Shown piece after piece: positions 1 to 8,947 of a stretch of 64,000 nucleotides of DNA (position 1 is its first letter; each line of letters begins with the position of its first letter). The notes under the pieces were generated by a model. That model saw only the letters and a program-made list of their open reading frames with translations. It was not told the origin of the DNA and did no database searches. Made by a program: the position numbers and the translations under genes. The DNA is from Fusibacter_A sp965140735. GTDB lineage: Bacteria > Bacillota > Clostridia > Peptostreptococcales > Acidaminobacteraceae. The DNA is taken from positions 4,340,001 to 4,404,000 of the forward strand of contig OZ223306.1 in assembly GCA_965140735.1 (NCBI GenBank). Direction: 5' to 3'.

Positions 1-1230
1 TATCTACTAGAAAGTGCTGATAAACTTAAAAACTCATATTTGTTTAAATCTTATCCAACGATAACGGATATATTAACGCCACTTGTAATTGTGGACAGAG
101 TTGGACCGAAAGATGAAATTATTTCATATGATATTAATGAAGAGATTGCTATTATCTTCAATGGTAGAACAATCGGCTATGGGCTAAAAAGTTTGTTAAG
201 TGATTCAGTGGATAGAAATGTCTACAAGTTTAAAGCAGATGATTTTTATCCAGACAAGAAATTACTTGAAGAGCCCGTTTTTTTAGTATGGGAAGCCGTT
301 TATTCAAAAAATCCAAATACGGCGAACATTCCTAGAATGAATGGCGTAAATGTTGTGTCCCCAACGTGGATAGAGCTTAAATCAGCTCAAGGTGATATAA
401 CTGAAAAAATATCAGTGGATTATCTTAATTGGAGTAAGTTAAAAGGTTATAAGACGTGGATATTGGCAACGAATGCTTTTGATCCTGATTTAACACATGA
501 ACTTTTAGAGTCCTTTTCTGGTAGACAGCATTTTATCAATCAAATCGTAACGCTGTGCACGGATCATGAGATTGATGGCATCAATCTCGATTTTGAAAAT
601 ATCTACTTAGAAGATAAAGCGATATTATCCCACTTTGTTAATGAACTTGCGTGGTATTGTAACCAATATGGCGTGACCTTATCAATGGATGTAACGGTTA
701 TGGATGGTAGCGAGAACTGGTCCAAATGTTTTGATAGAAGAATGCTAGGGAAAATTGTTGATTATTTAGTCGTTATGACATATGATGAGTACTGGGCTTC
801 AAGTCCAACAAGTGGTCCCGTGTCCTCTTACGATTGGGTAGAAAAGAGTTTGACAAAGATTATTGAAATTGTCCCAAGTCGTAAACTCGTTATGGGATTG
901 CCATTTTATACAAGAATCTGGACAGAGAGCTTATCAAATGATGAAGCAAACAAAGTGAATGTTTCATCAAAATCCATTGGTATGGTTGCACAAAATGCTT
1001 TGATAACAGAAAAAGCATTAAATCCAATCTGGAATGAACGAGAGGGACTCTTTTATGTATCTTATATAGAAGAAAACAGTGTGCATAAAATTTGGGTGGA
1101 AAATGAAGTGACGCTATCCAAAAAGGCAACCTTGGTTAAAAAACTGGGTTTAAAGGGGATTGCATGTTGGAGAAGAGGATTAGAGGAGATATCTGTTTAT
1201 GACACTCTCCTAAAGGCGCTCGAAGAGTAG
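1..1230 (+). CDS. GH18-family glycosyl hydrolase (spore/cell-wall type), 5' end missing
   Basis: The reading frame is open from base 1, so the gene begins upstream of the window; about 409 codons are visible. The motif DGINLDFEN (bases about 571-597) is the GH18 active-site strand, with the final Glu as catalytic acid. Further GH18-like strands follow (YLVVMTYDE near 760-790, MGLPFYTR near 893-916). The Asn in place of the first Asp of the classical DxxDxDxE motif is common in YaaH/CwlL-type spore-germination members. The roughly 110 residues before the barrel resemble a small N-terminal accessory domain I cannot name. Likely role is hydrolysis of peptidoglycan or another N-acetylglucosamine polymer. 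It is followed after 8 bases by a small membrane-protein gene and then an oxidoreductase, probably one transcript. Confidence 0.85.
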   Translation, partial: YLLESADKLKNSYLFKSYPTITDILTPLVIVDRVGPKDEIISYDINEEIAIIFNGRTIGYGLKSLLSDSVDRNVYKFKADDFYPDKKLLEEPVFLVWEAVYSKNPNTANIPRMNGVNVVSPTWIELKSAQGDITEKISVDYLNWSKLKGYKTWILATNAFDPDLTHELLESFSGRQHFINQIVTLCTDHEIDGINLDFENIYLEDKAILSHFVNELAWYCNQYGVTLSMDVTVMDGSENWSKCFDRRMLGKIVDYLVVMTYDEYWASSPTSGPVSSYDWVEKSLTKIIEIVPSRKLVMGLPFYTRIWTESLSNDEANKVNVSSKSIGMVAQNALITEKALNPIWNEREGLFYVSYIEENSVHKIWVENEVTLSKKATLVKKLGLKGIACWRRGLEEISVYDTLLKALEE

Positions 1231-1238
1231 GTGGTTAT

Positions 1239-1460
1239 ATGGAGCGAATAGGACTCGTAGTAAATCTTAATAGACTCTTTAAATATTGGTTATTTCTGAT
1301 GATCGGTATTTCTTTGATATTCTATGGGATTATAGGAAGCTATGAAAATAGCAGGCAAATCCACATGAATATTTCAGATGCTGAAATAATAGAACGTGCT
1401 AAGGCACTAGGGATGATTGATTTAAAAGATCAGTTAATTGAAAATACAAATAATGAATAG
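1239..1460 (+). CDS. small single-span membrane protein
   Basis: A 73-residue protein with one hydrophobic segment at about residues 15-31 (YWLFLMIGISLIFYGII) and a short C-terminal domain containing ISDAEIIERAKALGM. A similar sequence precedes the catalytic part of some small clostridial proteins annotated as MltG-like, but no catalytic residues are present here, so I do not assign that activity. It starts 8 bases after the GH18 gene and ends 11 bases before the FAD dehydrogenase gene, so it is probably cotranscribed. The protein is real by spacing and coding character; its function is unknown. Confidence 0.65.
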   Translation: MERIGLVVNLNRLFKYWLFLMIGISLIFYGIIGSYENSRQIHMNISDAEIIERAKALGMIDLKDQLIENTNNE

Positions 1461-1471
1461 AAGAGGTAATC

Positions 1472-3148
1472 ATGATAAGAGTAAATGAAATTAAATTTAG
1501 ATTAAACGAAACTTTTGATGATGCAAATGTTGCTAAAAAAATTGAACAAAAGTTAAGACTTAAACCCAATGAACTGCTGAGGTTTAAAATCGTTAGAGAG
1601 TCTATTGATGCAAGAAAAGAAATTATATTTTCATATACGATTGATGTTGAAACGACCATTGACAAAAGATTAATTGAAAAAGGACATGTGAAAGCACCGG
1701 AAAATTATAAACCTATATATGAAGCTTTTAATTTAAAAGTATTAGCTCAAGAATCAAGACCCGTTATAATTGGATTTGGTCCCGCTGGGATTTTTGCAGC
1801 ATTAGTGTTATCACGAGCGGGTTTAAAGCCAATTGTTATTGAGCAAGGCGAACCCGTAGAGACCAGAACAAAAAGTGTAAATGAATTTTGGGAAAATGGT
1901 GTTCTCAATCCTTTTTCAAATGTACAGTTTGGTGAAGGGGGAGCTGGGACCTTCTCAGATGGCAAACTAACGACTCGTATCAAAGACAATCGAATTGAAT
2001 TTGTTATAGATACGCTTATAGAAGCCGGTGCGCCTGATGAAATCAGATATAAAAATAAACCGCATATAGGAACAGATCGCTTGAAGATCGTTGTGAAAAA
2101 CATACGAGAGGAAATTTTAAAACTAGGTGGAGAAATCTTTTTTAGTCATTTAGCAGAAGAGCTTGTCTTAGAGAATCAAGTTATAAAAGGTGTCGTAGTC
2201 AGTGATTTAAAGACAAGTACAAAAAGGACGATTGAAACTGAGCATGTTGTACTTGCAATCGGGCATAGTGCAAGATCATTTTACAAGCACCTACAGGATA
2301 TAAATGTAGAAATGGAAGCGAAATCTTTTGCAGTAGGTGTTCGAATTGAACATCCTCAAATATTGATCAATGCATCACAATATGGTGCAGATCACATGAA
2401 TGAGAGATTGGGTGCGGCAGATTATAAACTGACTTACAAAAGTAAAGAAGGTAGAAATGTATATTCTTTCTGTATGTGTCCTGGTGGGACTGTAGTGGGA
2501 TCGGCTTCTGAAGAAAACCGTCTAGTGGTAAACGGCATGAGTGAGTTTGCAAGGGCGGAATATAATGCCAATAGTGCTCTCCTTGTCAATGTCGATCCTG
2601 TGGATTATGGCGTTACTCCTGGACAGTACTCAGACGTTTTAAAAGGCATAGATTGGCAGAGAGATTTAGAGGCGAAAGCATTTAAATGTGGTGGTATGAA
2701 TTACAATGCACCGATTATGACGGTTGGCGCATTCCTCGGTGAAAACAATAATGAGGCTGATTTTATTCAGCAAAATCAAAATTACTACAAAGACTTAAAG
2801 GTTTCATATGAAGATGCTTTTGAGGGGATGAATGTAACTTACAAACCGGGAACACAAATGAGTGATTTCAGTGAGATCTTTCCAGAATATATTACTAAAG
2901 CTTTAAAAGAGGGTATTGTGAATTTTGGCAATAAAATTAAAGGGTTTAATGATCCAAGAGCTATTTTAACAGCTGTTGAGTCGAGAAGTTCATCACCGGT
3001 TAGAATACTGAGAAATAGTGCTTCTTTAGAATCTTTTAATATAAAAGGGTTGTATCCATGTGGAGAAGGTTCTGGATATGCCGGTGGCATTACAAGTTCA
3101 TGTGTGGATGGTATAAAAATTGCAGAAAAAATAGTGAAGGATAAATAA
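1472..3148 (+). CDS. FAD-dependent dehydrogenase (COG2509 type)
   Basis: A 558-residue protein. About 85 N-terminal residues form a separate alpha/beta domain. They are followed by a dinucleotide-binding fold, IIGFGPAGIFAALVLSRAG (GxGxxG, residues about 92-110), and by GEGGAGTFSDGKL near residue 155, typical of this family of uncharacterised FAD-dependent dehydrogenases. The C-terminus carries the FAD-binding GLYPCGEGSGYAGGI near residue 530. Length and architecture match the family's usual 460-560 residues. The substrate is unknown. The ATG is preceded by AGAGGT at a good distance. It is the last gene of the first visible transcript. Confidence 0.85.
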   Translation: MIRVNEIKFRLNETFDDANVAKKIEQKLRLKPNELLRFKIVRESIDARKEIIFSYTIDVETTIDKRLIEKGHVKAPENYKPIYEAFNLKVLAQESRPVIIGFGPAGIFAALVLSRAGLKPIVIEQGEPVETRTKSVNEFWENGVLNPFSNVQFGEGGAGTFSDGKLTTRIKDNRIEFVIDTLIEAGAPDEIRYKNKPHIGTDRLKIVVKNIREEILKLGGEIFFSHLAEELVLENQVIKGVVVSDLKTSTKRTIETEHVVLAIGHSARSFYKHLQDINVEMEAKSFAVGVRIEHPQILINASQYGADHMNERLGAADYKLTYKSKEGRNVYSFCMCPGGTVVGSASEENRLVVNGMSEFARAEYNANSALLVNVDPVDYGVTPGQYSDVLKGIDWQRDLEAKAFKCGGMNYNAPIMTVGAFLGENNNEADFIQQNQNYYKDLKVSYEDAFEGMNVTYKPGTQMSDFSEIFPEYITKALKEGIVNFGNKIKGFNDPRAILTAVESRSSSPVRILRNSASLESFNIKGLYPCGEGSGYAGGITSSCVDGIKIAEKIVKDK

Positions 3149-3200
3149 ATTTGAATTAATTTGAAGAAAAACGAATAAATCGGAATAGTCTGACAATTTG

Positions 3201-3229
3201 TTGATTAATTTTAATGATTATGCTAAAAT
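3201..3229 (+). promoter_or_regulatory. sigma-A-like promoter
   Basis: TTGATT at 3201-3206, 17 bases, then TAAAAT at 3224-3229 with an upstream TG at the extended -10 position. This is a plausible promoter for the NSS transporter gene. Confidence 0.5.
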
Positions 3230-3289
3230 TTGAATATGTTAATAAAATGTAAATAAAAATGATTTTTAACGTAAAGTTCGTCTTTTATG

Positions 3290-3318
3290 TTGAAAGATAT
3301 TCTAATTTCTGTTACACT
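3290..3318 (+). promoter_or_regulatory. second sigma-A-like promoter
   Basis: TTGAAA at 3290-3295, 17 bases, TACACT at 3313-3318. It lies downstream of the first candidate, and either or both could serve the transporter gene. Confidence 0.4.
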
Positions 3319-3460
3319 TTATTAACATTTTGAGAACTCTGTCCTTTGGATAAATACACAATATTTAGAAGTTGGGGAATTAAAATTTAGTAGATATTGT
3401 GGTTTTGATAAAGAACGGGTTCTTAGAACGTCGATCAACAATATATCAGGAGGGGGATTT

Positions 3461-4843
3461 ATGGAAAACAAAAATCTTCAAAAAAGAGATGGGTTTTCAT
3501 CTAAGATGGGCATCATCGCTGCAGCAGCAGGATCAGCGATAGGATTGGGTAATATTTGGAAATTTCCATATATTACAGGAAAGTATGGTGGAGCTGCATT
3601 TATTCTCGTTTATTTAATTTGTATCGCACTTATTGGTTTACCAGTTATGCTTCAAGAATTTATGATTGGACGTAGAGCACAAGCAAATGCCATTTCATCA
3701 TTCAAGAAATTAAAACCAAATACACCTTGGTTTTTAACAGGATGGTTAGGTTTTATAACTGCTTTTGTAATTCTGTCGTACTATGGGGTCGTTGCAGGAT
3801 GGACTCTAAGTTATGTGTTTTCAGCAGTGACGAATTCATTTTCTGGGCAGAGCCCAGAGGCATTAGAAGGCATGTTTGGCGCTTTGGTCTCAAATCCTTG
3901 GAAGCCAATTCTATTCCAAGTGATCTTTATGATCTTAACAGCAGGTGTTATTCTTGGTGGTGTTAAAAATGGTATTGAAAAGTATGCTAAAATTTTAATG
4001 CCCTTGCTACTTGTTATCATTGTGATTCTTGACATTAGAGCAGTTACATTACAAGGTGCTGGAGAAGGAATTTCATTTTTATTTCAACCTGATTTTGGGA
4101 AACTTACAGCTGCAGGTATTATGTCAGCTCTTGGACATGCATTTTTCTCACTTTCTTTAGGTATGGGTACCATGATCACATATGGTTCTTATATTGGCAA
4201 GAAAGAGAACTTAGGTGTTACTGCGCTTCAAGTAACCCTTGCGGATACAGGGATTGCTCTTTTAGCAGGTCTTGCAATTTTCCCAGCAGTATTTGCTTTT
4301 GGTATTGCACCAGGTTCAGGACCAAGTCTTGTTTTTATCACTTTGCCGAATGTCTTTAATCAAATGCCTGGTGGCTATGTGTTTGCAATTCTTTTCTTCG
4401 TATTGTTATCAGTAGCAGCTTTAACCTCTTCAGTTTCTATACTTGAAGTTGTTGTTGCATATTTTGTAGAGGACAAAGAGTGGGATCGTAAAAAAGCTAC
4501 TATAATTGCAGCTGTTGCTATCACAGTATTAGGAGCTTTTGAATCGTTAACAAATGGAACAATCAATTTCACTTTACCACTTCTTAAAGCAGGAACAGTT
4601 ACATGGTTTGGCTTCTTTGACTGGATGATCGAATTATCCGATTTATTATTACCAATCGGCGGATTCTTTATCTCGATCTTTGTGGGTTGGATTATGACGA
4701 AAAATGATGTGGACGATGAAATTACGAATAGTGGTGAATTATCACACTCTTGGGCAGGTATTTTTGAATTCTTAACTAAGTATGTGGCACCAGTATTAAT
4801 TTTAATCACATTTGCTAACTTAATTATTGGGTTTACTAACTAA
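3461..4843 (+). CDS. NSS-family (SNF) sodium-dependent amino acid transporter
   Basis: A 460-residue polytopic membrane protein with 11-12 hydrophobic segments. The N-terminus has the family signature: AGSAIGLGNIWKFPY (residues about 25-39) in the unwound part of TM1 where Na+ and substrate bind, followed by a Gly/Ala-rich TM2. Length fits bacterial LeuT/MhsT-type symporters (about 445-510). It imports an amino acid with sodium; which one cannot be read from the sequence. It is monocistronic: it has its own promoters and ends at a strong hairpin terminator shared with pyrI. In an amino-acid fermenter it could feed the oxidoreductase module at 23-29 kb, but that is inference. Confidence 0.92.
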   Translation: MENKNLQKRDGFSSKMGIIAAAAGSAIGLGNIWKFPYITGKYGGAAFILVYLICIALIGLPVMLQEFMIGRRAQANAISSFKKLKPNTPWFLTGWLGFITAFVILSYYGVVAGWTLSYVFSAVTNSFSGQSPEALEGMFGALVSNPWKPILFQVIFMILTAGVILGGVKNGIEKYAKILMPLLLVIIVILDIRAVTLQGAGEGISFLFQPDFGKLTAAGIMSALGHAFFSLSLGMGTMITYGSYIGKKENLGVTALQVTLADTGIALLAGLAIFPAVFAFGIAPGSGPSLVFITLPNVFNQMPGGYVFAILFFVLLSVAALTSSVSILEVVVAYFVEDKEWDRKKATIIAAVAITVLGAFESLTNGTINFTLPLLKAGTVTWFGFFDWMIELSDLLLPIGGFFISIFVGWIMTKNDVDDEITNSGELSHSWAGIFEFLTKYVAPVLILITFANLIIGFTN

Positions 4844-4867
4844 TATATTAGAAAATAGTAAAAAAAT

Positions 4868-4900
4868 AAGAGATGGTCGAAAGACCATCTCTTTTGCTTT
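4868..4900. terminator. bidirectional intrinsic terminator
   Basis: Eleven-base-pair stem (4868-4878 with 4883-4893) closed by a GAAA tetraloop. It has a T-rich tract on the plus side and an A tract on the left that becomes a T tract on the minus strand. It separates the converging NSS transporter and pyrBI transcripts. Confidence 0.85.
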
Positions 4901-4928
4901 TGTATTCAATGTGTTGTTTATAATAGTT

Positions 4929-5357
4929 CTATAATTTATAAGTGGTGATTTCTTCGCAGTAAGAACATTCGTATTTTAACCTACCATTGGCCCCCACGAG
5001 TTTAAATTCAGGGATTGCATAATCATCCGTGTGAGTGATGCATCTTGGATTGGAACACTCGATGCCACCTTTGATGACTTTGGGAATTTCTACTTTTTTC
5101 TTATCTATTAATTTCCCATTTTGAATGACGTTTACAGTAATATTGGGATCAATCAAACCAAGTAGATTCAAATTAACTTCGAATGTGTTTTCAATCTTTA
5201 TGATATCTTTATGGCCAAGGACAGCACTCTTAACGTTCATGAGTAAAACCACTGGATTTTCAGTATCAGAGAATAATTTATTAAATACTTTTAAACCATT
5301 TCCTGCATGCATATGATCTATAACAATACCATTTTCAATTCCGTTAACCTCTAACAT
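4929..5357 (-). CDS. pyrI: aspartate carbamoyltransferase regulatory chain
   Basis: A 142-residue regulatory subunit of aspartate transcarbamoylase, which binds the nucleotide effectors and the catalytic chains. The C-terminal zinc domain is intact: Cys101, Cys106, Cys131 and Cys134 in the spacing C-x4-C and C-x2-C. The N-terminal allosteric domain is present but short compared with the enterobacterial chain (about 153 residues). Its start codon lies inside the end of pyrB (14-base overlap), so the two are translationally coupled and made in step. It is the last gene of the leftward transcript. Confidence 0.95.
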   Translation of the reverse strand: MLEVNGIENGIVIDHMHAGNGLKVFNKLFSDTENPVVLLMNVKSAVLGHKDIIKIENTFEVNLNLLGLIDPNITVNVIQNGKLIDKKKVEIPKVIKGGIECSNPRCITHTDDYAIPEFKLVGANGRLKYECSYCEEITTYKL

Positions 5358-6273
5358 AAGGACCCACCTCCAATAATTTAGTGATTAATGCCATTCTAAC
5401 ATAAACACCGAGTTCAGTTTGCTCAAAGTATACAGCGCGTTTATCTTCATCCACATCATATGCAATTTCATTTACACGAGGCAGCGGATGCATCACGATC
5501 ATATCTTCTTTAGCATTTTTTAGTTTATCTCTAGTGAGTTTGTAGGAGTTTTTGAGTTTTAAATAATCTTCTTCATTAAAGAATCTTTCCTTTTGAATTC
5601 GTGTCATATAGAAGATATCAACTTCATCAATCACTTCTTCCATATAGTTCACTTCGATGAGTTCCACATCAAATTTCTCAATAAGTTGTCTTTTTAAAGA
5701 AGATGGCAGTTTCAATTCATCTGGAGAAATCAAATAGAATTTTTTATTGCCAAAGCGTGCGAGTGTTTTAATAAGAGAATGTACGGTACGACCATATTTT
5801 AAGTCTCCACAGAAGGCAACACTGTGACCATTAATATGACCTTTATATTTTTTTATAGTAATGAGATCGGTAAGGGTTTGAGTTGGATGTTGATGACCAC
5901 CGTCACCACCATTAATGATGGGAATTCTAGAATATTGAGAAGCTAGTTTAGGTGCACCTTCTTTTGGGTGTCTCATAACGATTATGTCAGAATAGTACCC
6001 CATAACACGTACAGTATCGGCTAGGCTTTCACCTTTTTGAGCTGAACTCGTATTTGCATCTGCAAAGCCAATTACATTACCGCCAAGTCTCATCATGGCA
6101 CTATCAAAGCTAAATTTGGTTCTAGTACTTGGTTCAAAGAATAGTGAAGCTAGTATCTTACCTTCACAGGCCTTGTTATACACCCTTGGATTATCGTACA
6201 TATCAAGACCGATATCTACTAAATCGCTTATTTCTTCTAGAGTGAGATCTTCTGGTTCAATTAAATGTCTCAT
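5344..6273 (-). CDS. pyrB: aspartate carbamoyltransferase catalytic chain
   Basis: A 309-residue enzyme that joins carbamoyl phosphate and L-aspartate, the committed step of pyrimidine synthesis. The carbamoyl-phosphate loop FEPSTRTKFSF is at residues about 46-56 and HPLPR near residue 262. Length is normal. It is read leftward, divergently from pyrC, from a promoter at 6445-6474 through a leader with a PyrR-type binding loop and terminator. The ribosome-binding site AGGAGG lies just upstream of the ATG at 6273. Confidence 0.97.
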   Translation of the reverse strand: MRHLIEPEDLTLEEISDLVDIGLDMYDNPRVYNKACEGKILASLFFEPSTRTKFSFDSAMMRLGGNVIGFADANTSSAQKGESLADTVRVMGYYSDIIVMRHPKEGAPKLASQYSRIPIINGGDGGHQHPTQTLTDLITIKKYKGHINGHSVAFCGDLKYGRTVHSLIKTLARFGNKKFYLISPDELKLPSSLKRQLIEKFDVELIEVNYMEEVIDEVDIFYMTRIQKERFFNEEDYLKLKNSYKLTRDKLKNAKEDMIVMHPLPRVNEIAYDVDEDKRAVYFEQTELGVYVRMALITKLLEVGPYVRG

Positions 6274-6335
6274 ATTATCCTCCTTTTGATTTCACAGAAT
6301 CTGATTAAAGTATGGAACTTATTTGTGATAAAAAA

Positions 6336-6360
6336 ATACCTCCGCGAGACGCGAAGGTAT
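6336..6360 (-). terminator. attenuator terminator in the pyrB leader
   Basis: On the minus strand an 11-base-pair hairpin (one G-U pair) with a 3-base loop is followed directly by seven T residues (6336-6330). It lies between the pyrB promoter and the pyrB start, so it must be read through for expression. Confidence 0.85.
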
Positions 6361-6390
6361 ATAAAATGCTTTTTAAAAACATTGATACGA

Positions 6391-6420
6391 ATTCCTTTTC
6401 AACCTCTCGGGCTAATTTAA
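6391..6420 (-). promoter_or_regulatory. PyrR binding loop (anti-antiterminator) in the pyrB leader
   Basis: The minus strand reads TTAGCCCGAGAGGTTGAAAAGG, which fits the conserved PyrR recognition loop of Firmicutes pyr leaders (pattern ARUCCNGNGAGGYU followed by GNAAGG). In known systems PyrR with UMP stabilises this loop and allows the downstream terminator to form. The pyrR gene itself is not in the window. Confidence 0.75.
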
Positions 6421-6444
6421 AGGGCTATTCAATTTTCTTAGACA

Positions 6445-6474
6445 ATCATATCACAATCAGATTCAAAACGTCAA
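6445..6474 (-). promoter_or_regulatory. pyrBI promoter
   Basis: On the minus strand TTGACG (6474-6469), 18 bases, TATGAT (6450-6445). It stands back to back with the pyrC promoter. Confidence 0.7.
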
Positions 6475-6513
6475 CGTCTAAAATGATTACTTTTTATTAA
6501 AAATTGAATAGTA

Positions 6514-6542
6514 TTGACAACCTTATGAAGGTGTGATAGATT
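6514..6542 (+). promoter_or_regulatory. pyrCFKD promoter
   Basis: TTGACA at 6514-6519, 17 bases, TAGATT at 6537-6542. Transcription would begin near 6549, at the 5' edge of the attenuator leader. Confidence 0.75.
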
Positions 6543-6554
6543 TAAGAAAATTAA

Positions 6555-6587
6555 TAACCTTTAATCAGGTACGAGATGCCTGCAAGG
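6555..6587 (+). promoter_or_regulatory. PyrR-type binding loop and antiterminator arm in the pyrC leader
   Basis: Nested pairs CCTT/AAGG and CAGG/CCTG enclose a loop containing GAGA, the layout of a PyrR binding loop, although the primary sequence matches the consensus less well than the pyrB copy. The segment at 6579-6587 (CCTGCAAGG) is also complementary to the terminator 5' arm at 6620-6630, giving a mutually exclusive antiterminator. Confidence 0.65.
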
Positions 6588-6618
6588 TCGACTATATAGA
6601 ATTTATGGTGTCAGTATA

Positions 6619-6647
6619 CCCTTTTGCAGGTGCAAAAGGGTTTTTTT
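6619..6647 (+). terminator. attenuator terminator in the pyrC leader
   Basis: A perfect 10-base-pair stem (6619-6628 with 6631-6640) followed by seven T residues, 46 bases before the pyrC start. It is the regulated terminator of the rightward pyr operon. Confidence 0.9.
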
Positions 6648-6693
6648 GTACTCAAAATAGGATAAATGTGATTAACTCAAAAGGAGGCAATAC

Positions 6694-7944
6694 GTGAAAA
6701 TACTCATCAAAAATGGGATTGTGATTAATCCTAAAACGAAGCTCCATGATAGAAAAGATATTCTTGCTGTGGATGGTTTTATTGATCATATAGAAGATTG
6801 TATTGATGTAAAAGAAGATTATGAAGTCATAGATGCATCTGGACTAATTGTAACACCTGGTTTTATAGATTTACACGTTCATTTGAGGGAACCGGGGTTT
6901 GAATCGAAAGAAACGATTAAAACAGGTACTATGGCAGCTGCAAAAGGTGGCTTTACAACTGTGGCATGTATGCCGAATACGAAACCAGCCTTGGACAGCG
7001 TGGAAACCATTGCGAATCTATTTAAACGTATTGAAGAAACTGCTGTGATTAGTGTGTTGCCAATAGGTGCTATTACAGAAAATATTCAAGGACAAGTTTT
7101 GACAGACCATAAAGCATTGATCAATGCTGGTGCAATTGCCATATCGGATGATGGCAGAACGACAATGAATGATGACTTTATGCGAATTGCATTTGAAAAT
7201 GCTCGAAAAATGAATGTGCCTGTGATTACACATTCAGAAGATCATACGATAACATCACAATATAAAGAAGAAGTATATCCGATTGAAGCAGAATACAAAG
7301 TTGTTCAAAGAGATGTTAGCCTTTGTAGAGAGACAAATGGCATCTTACATGTTGCACATGTCAGTGGAAGCGAAGCCCTTAAAGCTATAAAGGAAGCCAA
7401 GCAAGCAGGATTAGAGGTAACCTGCGAAGCTGCGCCACACCATTTTGCATTGAACACATCACTTATTAATAGTAAAGACCCTTACTCAAAAGTAAATCCA
7501 CCTATTAGAGGGATAGAAGAACAAAGAGCTGTGATTGAGGGGATTAGAAATGGCCTTGTGGACATCATAGCCACAGATCATGCCCCACATGAAACTGCTT
7601 CAAAAGAAACCACGTATGGCAATGCTAGTTATGGTATCAGTGGCATAGAGACAGCATTTCAAGTTGCTTATACTGAACTGGTATTAAAAGAGCAGATGGA
7701 TTTAGACTATATTATCGCGATGATGACCTGTAAGCCAGCAGAAATTGGCAGACTGAGAGCCGTTGGGAGTATTGAAGTGGGGTATAAGGCTAATTTAACA
7801 CTGATAGATCTTGAGGCGGAAGAGGTTATAGAGCCTTCAACATTCTTGTCAAAAGGGAAAAATACACCTTTTAAAGGCGTTAAAGTAAAAGGTGAAGTTA
7901 TAAAAACGTTACATGAAGGTAATGTTGTTTATTCAAAAATATAA
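6694..7944 (+). CDS. pyrC: dihydroorotase
   Basis: A 416-residue zinc amidohydrolase that cyclises carbamoyl aspartate to dihydroorotate. The metal motif HVHLREPG (His61, His63, Arg65) and the later ATDHAPH (about residues 293-299) are intact; this is the type I, Bacillus-like form. Translation starts at GTG 6694, set by AAAGGAGG 7-10 bases upstream. It is the first gene of pyrC-pyrF-pyrK-pyrD, controlled by the leader attenuator at 6555-6647. It is followed after 15 bases by pyrF. Confidence 0.97.
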   Translation: MKILIKNGIVINPKTKLHDRKDILAVDGFIDHIEDCIDVKEDYEVIDASGLIVTPGFIDLHVHLREPGFESKETIKTGTMAAAKGGFTTVACMPNTKPALDSVETIANLFKRIEETAVISVLPIGAITENIQGQVLTDHKALINAGAIAISDDGRTTMNDDFMRIAFENARKMNVPVITHSEDHTITSQYKEEVYPIEAEYKVVQRDVSLCRETNGILHVAHVSGSEALKAIKEAKQAGLEVTCEAAPHHFALNTSLINSKDPYSKVNPPIRGIEEQRAVIEGIRNGLVDIIATDHAPHETASKETTYGNASYGISGIETAFQVAYTELVLKEQMDLDYIIAMMTCKPAEIGRLRAVGSIEVGYKANLTLIDLEAEEVIEPSTFLSKGKNTPFKGVKVKGEVIKTLHEGNVVYSKI

Positions 7945-7959
7945 AAGAGGAAGTGTGTT

Positions 7960-8889
7960 ATGTTAAGTGATAAGTTGATTGAAAATATTATTCAAAAGAA
8001 AAGTCCAATTGTAGTGGGATTAGATCCAAGATTTGATAGTTTACCGGATGAGATCCGAGAGAAACATCTTAAAAATGACGGGAACACACTTAAAGCTGTA
8101 TCGAGTGCACTTATAGAATTCAATAGAGGTATAATTGATGCTATTTATGACCTTGTACCAGCTGTGAAGCCACAAGTTGCATTTTATGAGCAATATGGGA
8201 TAGAAGGCATGATTGCTTACAAAGATGCCTGTGAGTATGCAAAATCAAAAGGATTGATTGTTGTCGCAGATGTTAAAAGAGGGGATATAGGTTCGACTTC
8301 AAAAGCGTATTCCAATGCACATTTAGGTAAAGTGAATATAAATGGCGAAATGATCAGTGCATTTGAAGCTGATTTTGCAACGATTAATCCATACCTAGGA
8401 AATGATTGTATGGCTGAGTTCATGGAGGATATCAAAAACTATAAAAAAGGTATGTTTGTACTGGTGAAGACCTCCAATAAAACTTCTGGACAGTTACAAG
8501 ACTTAAAATCAGGAGATGAAACCATTTATGAAAAAGTGGCTGATATAGTCAGTGAATGGAATGATGAAATATGTGGTGCAAGTGGCTATTCACCGATAGG
8601 GGCAGTTGTAGGGGCTACTTATCCAGAAGAACTTGTAGCACTTAGAAAGCAAATGCCAAAAGCAATTTTCTTAGTACCAGGATATGGCGCACAAGGTGGC
8701 GGTGCTCAAGATGTACTAGGGGCATTTAACAAAGATGGCTTAGGTGCTCTTGTCAACAATTCAAGAGGCATTATATTTGCGTATCAAAAATCGAATCTAG
8801 GTTATAAAGAAGCAGCTCGTGAAGCTGTGATTAAAATGAAAAATGATATTAATGAGGCACTTGAAAGAGATCAAAAGAAATATTGGTAG
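7960..8889 (+). CDS. pyrF: orotidine 5'-phosphate decarboxylase (long type)
   Basis: A 309-residue enzyme that decarboxylates OMP to UMP, the last step of the pathway. The catalytic DVKRGDIG (Asp104, Lys106, Asp109) is intact. At 309 residues it belongs to the longer type-2 family rather than the roughly 240-residue Bacillus type, which is common in Clostridia. AGAGGAAG precedes the ATG. It lies within the pyr operon between pyrC and pyrK. Confidence 0.96.
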   Translation: MLSDKLIENIIQKKSPIVVGLDPRFDSLPDEIREKHLKNDGNTLKAVSSALIEFNRGIIDAIYDLVPAVKPQVAFYEQYGIEGMIAYKDACEYAKSKGLIVVADVKRGDIGSTSKAYSNAHLGKVNINGEMISAFEADFATINPYLGNDCMAEFMEDIKNYKKGMFVLVKTSNKTSGQLQDLKSGDETIYEKVADIVSEWNDEICGASGYSPIGAVVGATYPEELVALRKQMPKAIFLVPGYGAQGGGAQDVLGAFNKDGLGALVNNSRGIIFAYQKSNLGYKEAAREAVIKMKNDINEALERDQKKYW

Positions 8890-8947
8890 AATTATAATTC
8901 AATAGATAAACTATAAATATCGAAAACTTATAGACAGGAGACATTGA

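Larger units (their letters stand above)
3149..3460 (+). other. 312-base intergenic region before the NSS transporter
   Basis: Contains two promoter-like elements (annotated separately) and a very strong ribosome-binding site, AGGAGGGGG, at about 3449-3457 before the transporter ATG. I see no tRNA, known riboswitch or intrinsic terminator, so the mechanism that ends the upstream transcript is not visible. Confidence 0.5.

Noticed and set aside
6312..6500. 62-codon open frame on the plus strand in the pyr control region
   Set aside because: It covers the complement of the pyrB attenuator and promoter, has no ribosome-binding site and no protein-like composition.
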